Below are positions 8,867 to 16,832 of a stretch of DNA of 64,000 bases, one piece after another. The notes under the pieces were generated by a model. The model made no database searches, was not told where the DNA came from, and worked only from the letters and a program-made list of their open reading frames with translations. The DNA lies in contig NC_010995.1 of the NCBI RefSeq assembly GCF_000019225.1, positions 3,232,501 through 3,296,500 on the forward strand, given 5' to 3'. The first letter of the stretch is position 1, and the number at the start of each line of letters is the position of its first letter. Both the position numbers and the translations under genes were made by a program. The stretch comes from Cellvibrio japonicus Ueda107 (GTDB lineage Bacteria > Pseudomonadota > Gammaproteobacteria > Pseudomonadales > Cellvibrionaceae).

Positions 8867-9339
8867 GGTTGTTATCACTCGTGATCAGTTGTGAAAATAA
8901 TGAGGTTGCAAACCCGCCTGTTTTCCCTGTGTTATCCGTATTTTCCCCACTGGCAAAGGCTCTTTTTTTGCCAGCATCCGATCCACGCTAATCGAGCAAA
9001 AACACAAATTCAATCCGATAGAATCCGGATTTCCGGCAATAAAACGTTCGACTTTACGCCGTTTACCAATATTCATACTTATTGCCATGGGTGGTGCCAC
9101 TTTTGTCGGTAACACACAACCGAAAGTGAACCGCAGGTATTTTTTACAGTGTTGATCCAGGCGAAATTTTTGCGACCTAAGGTAACAATTCTGTTATCAG
9201 GTGCGTAACAGCATTATCTGCACGATTTTCTGGCGAAAAATAATGGAGGGATTAATCCGGATGAGTGCCAGGTTACGCCGCACTTAACTTGGGAATGTCC
9301 ACCGGCGCGAGCGCTGCCCGCACCGGGCAGGATAAGGCG
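8867..9339. other. 473-base intergenic region upstream of the GH16 gene
   Basis: This is the 5' region of the CBM6-GH16 gene and the 3' flank of the GH5 gene, both on the minus strand. It contains a possible operator at 9095-9106 and a CTGCCCG / CGGGCAG hairpin at 9314-9330 that may end the GH5 transcript. A 73-codon frame at 8891-9112 has no family features and looks fortuitous. Confidence 0.5.
9095..9106 (-). promoter_or_regulatory. Candidate operator upstream of the CBM6-GH16 gene
   Basis: Plus-strand TGCCACTTTTGT lies about 230 bases before the GH16 start. It matches 9 of 12 positions of TCCCACTTTGGG found about 240 bases before the GH16/GH128 gene and resembles a site before the GH5 gene. 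It could be a binding site for the AraC-type regulator of the cluster; this is inference from shared sequence and spacing. Confidence 0.25.
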
Positions 9340-11091
9340 TTAACGAACAGCCCCTATACCCAATGATAATAATTCAAAGCCGCCGGTCGAGGTTTGCACA
9401 CGAACCTTATTGGTGCCCTGCTGCAATTCGACAACGCCCAATACCTGGTTGTACCAATCCGCGGAGGCAGCCAGGGCTTGTTCAACCTGCTCCACCTGGT
9501 TGACACGCACTCCCAGGCGACTTTCCGCTACAGCAGCACGCACGCTTGCAGAAATTGTATAGTGCGCGGCCTTGTCAACCTCAATCGTATATTCCAACCA
9601 CTCACCGGCTTCTATGTGATTCACATAATAGGCCTTGCGCTTGTCATCATGGGCAATATCGACACCCTCATTCCGGTATACCCTGCCGCGGTTCCAGGGC
9701 ATGCGCTCACTGCCGGTAGACACATGATAATTCGCAGAGTCCTTATCCCAATAGGCATGCCCACTCAGTCCCACATCAAAATCTACCGCCGCAATTTTTC
9801 CACCCCGCCTGGTAATGCGATGCGCCTTGAAAGGGATGGTCATCGCTGAATGGGGTTGACGCAACATCGCATCGACAACGTCAGTGTGTATACGATTATG
9901 TTCATAGCGCAGGTCATGGGTTGCCAGTTGCATCAGTGCCTTTTTCGCCACAGCCGGTGTCGGTCGTTCAGCTTTTCCCTGCCAGTAATCCACCAGTTTC
10001 CAGTAATCTGCATTGGGTTGTATTTCAAGCGGATTGTTAAAACCGATTTTCTTTAACGGCCACCAGGCCCAACCGATGCCCTGGGACTCCACCAGGCGAA
10101 TGGCATCGGTAAACCAGAGGTTGGAATTTTCGCCCGCTTCCCCGAGCCAGAGCGGCATATTGTATTTTTCGCGCAGATCGAGATGGCCCTGGATATCGGC
10201 GAGCTGATTGTAATTCCAGTATTTATGGAAACTGAGCACCAGGTTCTTATCCCAGGGCGGGAGAATGCCGGCGTAGTTATTACCCCAGCAATTGCCCTCG
10301 ATAATAATCATGTGTTTGTCATCCACTTCGCGGATAGCGCGCGTGATGTCCACCAGCAATTGCCTGAGCGGCTGGTTTTGGGTTTCCTTGCAGCCGTTTT
10401 TGTCCTCGGGATTTTCAAAACCCCAATTGGGTTCGTTGATAATGTCGTAACCGCCCACGGCCGGTTCATTGGCGTAGCGCTGCGCCAATTTGCGCCAGAG
10501 CGCGATGGTTTTTTGCCGGTTGGCTTCGCTCTGCCAGAGCGAAGGGGTGTCGGGATTGCGGTCTGAAATAGGCAGGTCGTTGCCCTGTCCACCCGGCGCT
10601 GCGTGCAAATCCAGGATCACATACAGATTGTTGGCCCTGGCCCAGGCAATTAATTGGTCCGTCAAGGCAAAGCCCTGCTCCAGCCAGGTGTCCTGCCCCG
10701 CGACAGGCTCCTGCTCTACAGGCAGGGTGTAAAGGTTGTAGTGCATGGGCAGGCGCACCGAATTAAATCCCCAGCGCGCCATGGCATCGATATCGGCCTT
10801 GGTGGTGTGGTTGGCCAGCCAGGCCTGGTAAAACGCCGCCGTTGCCTCAGCGCCAACCAGCGCCTCTATTTTTGCGCGAATCACATGCTGCTGGCCGAGA
10901 TTGCCGAGGCGCAGCATATAGCCCTCCTGCAACATCCAGCCGCCCAGGCCAACACCGCGCAGTAAAATCCTCTCCCCCCGCTCATTAACGATGTGTTGCC
11001 CCTGCGCACGCAGATAACCCTGGGCCTGTGCAACACCCGAAATGACGATGAGTAAAAACAGCAACCAATTGATAGGCCGTAGACAAATCAC
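9340..11091 (-). CDS. Secreted GH5 family glycoside hydrolase with CBM6-like C-terminus
   Basis: A 583-residue secreted enzyme. The signal peptide ends at QA near residue 23. The GH5 TIM barrel covers about 25-370, with RLPMHYN near 113, acid/base E220 in DIINEPNWG and nucleophile E318 in WLGEAGEN. After a linker, residues about 440-583 look like a CBM6-type beta-sandwich (EAGEWLEYTIEV). The extended N-terminus and barrel recall exo-beta-1,3-glucanase-like GH5 members more than endo-cellulases, and its place between two beta-1,3-glucanase genes supports this; substrate remains inference. The start is a GTG with GAGGA eight bases upstream. It is divergent from the AraC-type regulator. Confidence 0.88.
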   Translation of the reverse strand: MICLRPINWLLFLLIVISGVAQAQGYLRAQGQHIVNERGERILLRGVGLGGWMLQEGYMLRLGNLGQQHVIRAKIEALVGAEATAAFYQAWLANHTTKADIDAMARWGFNSVRLPMHYNLYTLPVEQEPVAGQDTWLEQGFALTDQLIAWARANNLYVILDLHAAPGGQGNDLPISDRNPDTPSLWQSEANRQKTIALWRKLAQRYANEPAVGGYDIINEPNWGFENPEDKNGCKETQNQPLRQLLVDITRAIREVDDKHMIIIEGNCWGNNYAGILPPWDKNLVLSFHKYWNYNQLADIQGHLDLREKYNMPLWLGEAGENSNLWFTDAIRLVESQGIGWAWWPLKKIGFNNPLEIQPNADYWKLVDYWQGKAERPTPAVAKKALMQLATHDLRYEHNRIHTDVVDAMLRQPHSAMTIPFKAHRITRRGGKIAAVDFDVGLSGHAYWDKDSANYHVSTGSERMPWNRGRVYRNEGVDIAHDDKRKAYYVNHIEAGEWLEYTIEVDKAAHYTISASVRAAVAESRLGVRVNQVEQVEQALAASADWYNQVLGVVELQQGTNKVRVQTSTGGFELLSLGIGAVR

Positions 11092-11417
11092 ATTTATGTC
11101 CTCTTCACTCGTTATTATCCGCTGTCATGGTTAGTAAACACCGGGGTATTAGGTTCACCCGGTATTGCTATCCTACTAGCCGACACCCGGGCAGGCGTTT
11201 GAATAAAAACGAAAACGTCCCTGTTGTCTTCCCAGTTTGGGCCGTCCCTTTAAGTGGGAAACCAATCAATGGCTGGTAATGTTGAAAGGATTCAATTACC
11301 GGAAAAAAATCCAAGCCCCCACGTGGACACTGCCTGCAATTTCTGCCAGTGTGTTAAGCATTGTCAGAGGGGTAGATAACCATAACAGCAAACCAATAAA
11401 GGCAATAACCTCCATAG
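11092..11417. other. 326-base divergent promoter region, GH5 gene / AraC regulator
   Basis: This gap holds the promoters of the minus-strand GH5 gene and the plus-strand regulator gene. It contains TCCCAGTTTGGG at 11230-11241, one mismatch from the element upstream of the GH16/GH128 gene, and CCCTTTAAGTGGGA at 11246-11259. No further gene is supported. Confidence 0.5.
11230..11259. promoter_or_regulatory. Candidate paired operator between the GH5 and AraC genes
   Basis: Two imperfect palindromes lie 4 bases apart: CCCAGTTTGGG (11231-11241) and CCCTTTAAGTGGG (11246-11258). The first is one base from CCCACTTTGGG upstream of the GH16/GH128 gene. Their place between a regulator and a target gene suggests autoregulation plus target control. 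No experimental support is implied. Confidence 0.3.
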
Positions 11418-12590
11418 ATGCTAATGAACGAAACCATATTCAATATCCACGATCTGGTGCTGATGATGACTGCCATCCAATGCGCCTGTTTCGTAATCCT
11501 TATTCTGGTAACCAATCCGCGTACGAATAACAGCAATTATTTTCTCGCTGCCTTCTTGCTGACACATGTCTTTATTCCCATGCACGAACTGGTACTCTGG
11601 GGCGCAGATTTCAAAATGATTGCACTCGATCATTATCCGCGCTTATTTATGTGGATGGGTTTTGGTTACTATCTCGATGCAGCCCTACTGTATTTTTATA
11701 TCAAATCCCTGGTCTACCAGGACTTCCAGCTTCGTTGGCGCGATAGCCTGCACCTGATTCCCCTGGCCGTTTTTGCGCTTTTTTTGACGTTTACCTTTTA
11801 CAACCACAGCCTCGCCGAACGCATCATCCTGATCGACGATGATATTTATATGTACAGCCCCGGCTATCTCAGTATGGATTTACTGTGCAAATTGGCGCGC
11901 ATCAGCTACTGCGCAGCCTGTCTGTTATTGATCAGGCAATATCGCAATCGTTTAAAGATTACCCACTCCAATATCGAGCGGGTGGATATTCGCTGGCTGA
12001 TATCCCTGGTGATTGGCTTTCTGGTTATCGCCATCATGGAGGCGGGTTTGGCATTTGCCAAAATCCTCCATTTGTTTGTTCCATTCCACCCACATTGGTT
12101 TGAAGTTATCGGCTTGACCGGTTACTACGTGGTGTTTGTCCTGGTGTTGGCGCTGGTATTTACCAGCATCCGCTATTTTTCCGGCTTTATTGCCATTGCG
12201 CAGAGGGAGGCGCACCGGCAAATTCCCGAGGAAAATTTATTCAACCGCCATTTCATCGACAATATCGACACGACCATGCGTGCGCACAAACCCTATCTGC
12301 AACCGGATCTAACCCTGGATATGCTGGCCGAAACCCTGGAGATACCGGCGCGCGACCTGTCGCTGATTTTCAGCCGCCATTTCGACAGCAATTTCTACGA
12401 GTTTGTGAATCGCTACCGCATTGAGGAGGCCAAACGCATGCTGGCCGACCCAAAACATAAAGGCAAAACCATCACCCATATCTACCTGGATGCCGGCTTT
12501 AACAGCAAATCGGTATTCAACACCCTGTTTAAAAAATACCTGGGCCAGACGCCCTCGGAATACCGCCTGGCGCAGCTGCGTCACGCGTAA
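11418..12590 (+). CDS. Membrane-anchored AraC family transcriptional regulator
   Basis: A 390-residue protein with about seven hydrophobic segments in residues 10-255 followed by a cytoplasmic AraC-type DNA-binding domain (about 285-388). The latter holds two helix-turn-helix units, the second showing ITHIYLDAGFNSKSVFNTLFKK-type spacing and ending in the usual LGQTPSEYR. The fused layout suggests direct sensing of a signal at the membrane and activation of nearby genes. Its neighbours on both sides are beta-glucan hydrolases, so a beta-glucan-derived ligand is a reasonable guess. The ATG at 11418 and one at 11424 are both possible; neither has a clear ribosome site. Confidence 0.85.
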   Translation: MLMNETIFNIHDLVLMMTAIQCACFVILILVTNPRTNNSNYFLAAFLLTHVFIPMHELVLWGADFKMIALDHYPRLFMWMGFGYYLDAALLYFYIKSLVYQDFQLRWRDSLHLIPLAVFALFLTFTFYNHSLAERIILIDDDIYMYSPGYLSMDLLCKLARISYCAACLLLIRQYRNRLKITHSNIERVDIRWLISLVIGFLVIAIMEAGLAFAKILHLFVPFHPHWFEVIGLTGYYVVFVLVLALVFTSIRYFSGFIAIAQREAHRQIPEENLFNRHFIDNIDTTMRAHKPYLQPDLTLDMLAETLEIPARDLSLIFSRHFDSNFYEFVNRYRIEEAKRMLADPKHKGKTITHIYLDAGFNSKSVFNTLFKKYLGQTPSEYRLAQLRHA

Positions 12591-12600
12591 AAAATAAAAA

Positions 12601-12627
12601 AAGCCGCGGCAAGATTGCACGCGGCTT
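12601..12627. terminator. Bidirectional terminator after the AraC gene
   Basis: AAGCCGCG / CGCGGCTT arms with an 11-base loop, preceded by an A-tract on the plus strand, lie between the convergent ends of the AraC gene and the GH16/GH128 gene. The A-tract becomes a U-tract for minus-strand transcripts. Confidence 0.7.
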
Positions 12628-12650
12628 GCGCTTAACGGCTTAACAATTTA

Positions 12651-15600
12651 TCAGTAGATCTCAAACTCCCACAGCGAAATGCCATAGCCACCGGCGCGGG
12701 TCACGCCCAGGATACGCACATAGCGGCCACTGGCCGAGAGCGAATGGACATCCACACCGCCGTCGCTGTCGGCTTCCGTCACCAGCGTAGACCAGTTGGT
12801 CGCATCGTTGGAAACCTGGATATGGTAGGACTTGGCATAGGCATCCTCCCACACCAGGCGGACGCTGCTGATCGGCCTGACACTGCCCAGGTCGACATAG
12901 ATCCATTGGCCATCGAGGAATTGGCTGCCCCAGCGGGTGCCGGCATTGCCATCGGTCGCATTGGCAGCCGCCCAGGCTTCACCCTCGATGGAGGAGGCCA
13001 CTGTGGGACGGTTGAGTGCCAGGTTGCCGACAGGTGTCGCCACACTGCTGGCGGCACTCGACAGGGACGAGGAAGACGAAGAATCCACAGCAACCGAACT
13101 GCTGGAAGCGCTGCTCAGCGATGAGGAGCTTACCTCGCTGCTTGAGCTGGCTGCCGATGACGTCGAAGCACTGGAGCTGCTGCCGGTTCCGGCGAGCGAG
13201 AATTTTATCCAGTTGATATTCACCGGCTGGTCGAATACCAGACGCAGTTTGCGCGCGCCCATACCCAGGGTCAGTTGCGCCTGGGTATTGGCCCAGGTTT
13301 GCAGGCCGCCGGTAGCAGGAATATTGATAACCCCGGTTGGTACACCGTCCACCAGCACATTGATGCTGCCGCCGGTTTCACTGGCTACGCGCAGATCGAG
13401 ATCGTAGGCGGTAGCTGTGCTGGTCAGGTTGTACTCCACCCAGCCGCCGGCCTCCATATCGCTCAGGTTGAGGAAGCCGGAAGCATCGCGTGTTTCCTCA
13501 ACGCGGACACCGCTGCGCGCCGCGTAATTCTCGGCCTGCACCAGCTTGGGCAGGGTGTGCACACTGGTCTCGCCGTGAACCGGCATATTGACGTAAATAC
13601 TGCCCAGCTCGGTCAGCACGCCGGACTGGCGATAATCAAACAGCCCGTTAAAGGGATGCCCGTTGCGGCGGCCGGTAAACCAGGCATAGCGCTCCATATC
13701 CGAATTGCTTTCAAAGGAATCCACCACCTGGATCAGCATACGCTTCTGGTCGTCCAGGGTTTTCACCGTTTCCCAGGCGGAAAATTCTGTCATCCAAATG
13801 GGGCGGCCGTATTTTTTAAACTCGTTCACATACCACTCGACACCATACACATCCGGCATATAGGCGTGGATGGAAATGGCATCCACCCGGCAGGTGGGAC
13901 AGAGTTCAAAAAAATCATCCAGGTAATCGAAAGGGCTGTAATAGGTAGTGCCGTTTTCGGTGACGCAATGGCCGCAGAAGTTCATGGCGACACTGACGAT
14001 CTTCAAACCGAACTCATCAGCGATGGCTTCCAGCCGCGGCCATTGGGCAACCGCCTGGGAAGGGGTCATATTGGCCTGGTCGATAAAGTTGGGCTCGTTA
14101 AAGGCGAGGATGTACTTCACATCCGGGTGGGCGGCGATATAGGCGCGCATGGCAGCGTCGTTAAAGTTGCCGTTCCAGGCCATGGGCGCAAACTCCACAC
14201 CGTATTGCCGGTACACGTCCTTTATCATCAAATCCGGGCTGTGGCTCCAGTTGTACCACCAGCTGATGCCCCTGGAGATAACCGCCAGATCCTCCAGCGA
14301 GTGGCTGCCGTAACCCAGGCCGCGCTTGGCGCTCTTGGCCTGGCCGTAATCCTTGTCGATAAAAATAAACGTCCTCGCCGTCGAGCTGAGTTCGCCGTCG
14401 CTCACTGTCAGGGTGACATGGTAGGCGCCTTCGCTGGTGTAGGTGTGGTTGACATTCACCCCGGTCGCGCTGGTGCCATCGCCAAAATCCCACACATAAC
14501 TAAGTTCATCGCCATTGACATCAACGGACCTGCTGCCATCAAAGTTGATGATCGCCGGCGCTATACCGCCCATCAGCGAGGTTTTGATCGCGGCCGATGG
14601 TGCGCGGTTAACCGGGGTGCCGTTGGTGCCCGGGTCCTGCGCCGCCTGGCCGCCGGAGAGATACACATCATCGATACTGATGCCGTCGGTTTCACCGCCG
14701 CCCAGCACTTGCAGCAGTTGGCGCACATCAAACAGATCCAGATCCCTGGCCAGCTCGCTCATGGGAATCTCGATCTCGTGCCACTGGCCGTCGCGCACAA
14801 AGCCGTAGGGGTCATTACCGGCCTTGAACTGGATCCACTTCTGGCCGATACCGTCCTGGGAGCCGCTTTTAAAACCTATCTGGAAATCGCCGGGGTGGGT
14901 GGTTTTCAGGGAAAAATGCAGCTTGGCTTCGGGGTTGTCGAACGCGGTGAGGTTAAAGCCATCACGCGCAGTCAGGCCCATGCCGAACCAGCCCTTGCCG
15001 GTGGATTTCAGGTGCAGGGCCGAATTGCCCTCTTTGTTATCACCGTTCTCCAGGGTCAGGGTTTCGTCCCACAGGAACAGATCACCGCTGACGCCAAAGG
15101 CAAATTCACCGGCATTCTTATGCGCCGGAGTCTCGGTATAGATACCGAAATTGCCAAACTCGGGCGCTTGCAGGGCGATGCTTTCGCTCAGGTAGATATT
15201 GTCAAAGGCAATTTCCATGGGCTCGGCCGGGCCGGGGCCGAAGACGCTGAAAAAGGTTTTGATGGTTTCAAAATCCAGGTTGCCGAATTTGCTCAGCGGG
15301 ATAGCCACATGGTGCCACTCGCCATCGCGCACCAGGCCGTACTGGTCGCCGCCCTCATAAAAATCCACCTTGCCATCGCCACCCGAGGTGCTGGCCATGC
15401 CGATGCTGAAATTGCCGGGGGAACTGGTTTTGATATCCAGGTGCAGGTAGCCATGCTGGTAATTGCGCATGTTGTAGTCCTTGTGCAGCAGGCCCATGCC
15501 CCACCAGTCGCCGGGCGCGATGGAATAGGCCAGGGCGCCGCTGCCCTCGGAGGGCGTGGTGGCAATATTGGTCATATTGTTCCACACATACAGATTGGTG

Positions 15601-16541
15601 CGGTCGCCCCAGTTCAGCTCATTGAGTACCGGCGTGGTTTCCGTGCTGATGCCGAAATTGCCGCTCGGCAGGTCGTCGTTGGCCACAGACAGCTCAGTGT
15701 GCTCATTGGCGTAGAGACGCACATAGTCCACATACATCCGGGCCGGGAAAGGCGCGGTGATCTGCGCGGGGTCGGTGATCTCCACAAAGTTCCAGCCACC
15801 CACGGCGAGGTTGAGGATGATCGACGCCGGGTTGTCGCGCAGTTCCGCCATATTGGCGTCGGTGATTTCCATGGTGAAATAAGGATTGTTATCCACGCTG
15901 ATGGTGACATGGGTGGGCGTCCACTCCAGCCTGTAGGTGTGGTAGTCCTCATAGAAATTGGCAGGCAACTGGGTAGATTGTGCAAAGTCAGCCTGTAGCC
16001 AATCACTCCAGGTGCCCGATTCGTGCCACCAGTGCACAGCGGCGGATACGGACTTGTTGACCGTGCCGTCCAACTGCGCGGAGCGATAACCCGCCTCAAG
16101 GATGTCCCACTCGCCGGATTTGGGCCAGCCGTCCAGGCCAAAGTTGGTGCCCAGCATCCAGAATGCCGGCCACAGGCCGTTATCCACCCGCGGCAATTTG
16201 ATACGCGCCTCCAGGGTGCCAAAGCGGAAGGACATGCGCCCATTAGTATGCAGCCGTGCCGAGGTGAACTCCCGACCCTCATAGGCTTCGCGCCGGGCCT
16301 CGATAACCAGCTTGCCATCTTCTATATAGGCGTTTTCACTGCGCGCGGTGTAATACTGCAATTCGCCATTGCCGTTGCCATCGCCACCGACCTTATAGGA
16401 CCAGATGGAATGGTCGATCCGCGTACCGTTAAATTCATCCGCCCAGAGTGGAGTAGGTGTTTGTGCAAAGCTGGTAGGGGGACATAGCAGAACACCCAGC
16501 GCCAGTACGCCGGGCATGAATAACCGCAAGGGAGTTTTCAT
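12651..16541 (-). CDS. Secreted multidomain beta-1,3-glucanase with GH16 and GH128 catalytic domains
   Basis: A 1296-residue secreted enzyme with two catalytic modules. Order: signal peptide (1-26), GH16 (about 30-280, EWDILE with E144 and E149), two homologous carbohydrate-binding-like beta-sandwiches (about 293-455 and 462-631, both opening GNFGI and sharing YG-VRDG-WH), PKD (about 645-730), GH128 (about 735-990, acid/base E816 in FNEPN and nucleophile E919 in MTEF), CBM6 (about 998-1125), a serine-rich linker (about 1126-1170) and a CBM32-like discoidin domain (1172-1296). GH16 laminarinases and GH128 enzymes both cut beta-1,3-glucan, so the two sites probably act together on laminarin, curdlan or fungal wall glucan. 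AGG precedes the ATG. Confidence 0.93.
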   Translation of the reverse strand: MKTPLRLFMPGVLALGVLLCPPTSFAQTPTPLWADEFNGTRIDHSIWSYKVGGDGNGNGELQYYTARSENAYIEDGKLVIEARREAYEGREFTSARLHTNGRMSFRFGTLEARIKLPRVDNGLWPAFWMLGTNFGLDGWPKSGEWDILEAGYRSAQLDGTVNKSVSAAVHWWHESGTWSDWLQADFAQSTQLPANFYEDYHTYRLEWTPTHVTISVDNNPYFTMEITDANMAELRDNPASIILNLAVGGWNFVEITDPAQITAPFPARMYVDYVRLYANEHTELSVANDDLPSGNFGISTETTPVLNELNWGDRTNLYVWNNMTNIATTPSEGSGALAYSIAPGDWWGMGLLHKDYNMRNYQHGYLHLDIKTSSPGNFSIGMASTSGGDGKVDFYEGGDQYGLVRDGEWHHVAIPLSKFGNLDFETIKTFFSVFGPGPAEPMEIAFDNIYLSESIALQAPEFGNFGIYTETPAHKNAGEFAFGVSGDLFLWDETLTLENGDNKEGNSALHLKSTGKGWFGMGLTARDGFNLTAFDNPEAKLHFSLKTTHPGDFQIGFKSGSQDGIGQKWIQFKAGNDPYGFVRDGQWHEIEIPMSELARDLDLFDVRQLLQVLGGGETDGISIDDVYLSGGQAAQDPGTNGTPVNRAPSAAIKTSLMGGIAPAIINFDGSRSVDVNGDELSYVWDFGDGTSATGVNVNHTYTSEGAYHVTLTVSDGELSSTARTFIFIDKDYGQAKSAKRGLGYGSHSLEDLAVISRGISWWYNWSHSPDLMIKDVYRQYGVEFAPMAWNGNFNDAAMRAYIAAHPDVKYILAFNEPNFIDQANMTPSQAVAQWPRLEAIADEFGLKIVSVAMNFCGHCVTENGTTYYSPFDYLDDFFELCPTCRVDAISIHAYMPDVYGVEWYVNEFKKYGRPIWMTEFSAWETVKTLDDQKRMLIQVVDSFESNSDMERYAWFTGRRNGHPFNGLFDYRQSGVLTELGSIYVNMPVHGETSVHTLPKLVQAENYAARSGVRVEETRDASGFLNLSDMEAGGWVEYNLTSTATAYDLDLRVASETGGSINVLVDGVPTGVINIPATGGLQTWANTQAQLTLGMGARKLRLVFDQPVNINWIKFSLAGTGSSSSASTSSAASSSSEVSSSSLSSASSSSVAVDSSSSSSLSSAASSVATPVGNLALNRPTVASSIEGEAWAAANATDGNAGTRWGSQFLDGQWIYVDLGSVRPISSVRLVWEDAYAKSYHIQVSNDATNWSTLVTEADSDGGVDVHSLSASGRYVRILGVTRAGGYGISLWEFEIY
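13065..13195 (-). repeat. Serine-rich linker-coding repeat
   Basis: A low-complexity run rich in serine codons encodes the linker between the CBM6 and CBM32 domains of the GH16/GH128 enzyme. Such polyserine linkers are typical of secreted Cellvibrio hydrolases. The DNA is not a CRISPR array, having no regular spacers. Confidence 0.75.
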
Positions 16542-16832
16542 GGTAATACCTGCGAAATTATGGTTATTGGTTTTGCATGAGTCATGCTTGAACGTCTCTC
16601 GGGGCCTGCGGGCCCTGAACCGGGCGGATAGCTCCGCCAGGCCGAAAGAGTTTCACTCCAATTTCCATCCGCAGCGTTCGCCTGAGCGTGCAAACCCGTA
16701 TTTTTCAGGTTTGCCTGGTGTGTACCATCCGAACACAACCGCCATCCAGACCGATAAAACAGTAATGTCCGCCACCGGTGTCCCACTTTGGGTATTTACA
16801 GGTATAACTGGGAATACCAGGTGCGGAACAAG
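16542..16832. other. Intergenic region upstream of the GH16/GH128 gene
   Basis: About 290 bases separate the GH16/GH128 start from the end of the GspS-like gene, both on the minus strand. It holds GC-rich inverted repeats near 16598-16645 and the candidate operator TCCCACTTTGGG at 16781-16792, about 240 bases before the start codon. No gene is supported. Confidence 0.45.
16781..16792 (-). promoter_or_regulatory. Candidate operator upstream of the GH16/GH128 gene
   Basis: TCCCACTTTGGG contains the palindrome CCCA-n3-TGGG. A site with one mismatch lies at 11230-11241 before the GH5 gene, and a 9/12 match lies at 9095-9106 before the other GH16 gene. The distances to the two GH16 starts differ by 11 bases, one helical turn. 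Confidence 0.3.

Noticed and set aside
8891..9112. A 73-codon frame in the GH16 upstream region
   Set aside because: No ribosome site, no conserved motif, and it covers likely regulatory sequence.
13065..13195. Repetitive DNA that could suggest a CRISPR array or tandem repeat element
   Set aside because: It encodes the in-frame polyserine linker of the GH16/GH128 enzyme and has no spacer structure.
13275..15998. A 907-codon plus-strand open frame antisense to the GH16/GH128 gene
   Set aside because: It lies wholly opposite a gene with clear domains, its composition (rich in H, G, I, Q, V) is that of a codon-bias shadow, and no domain is visible.
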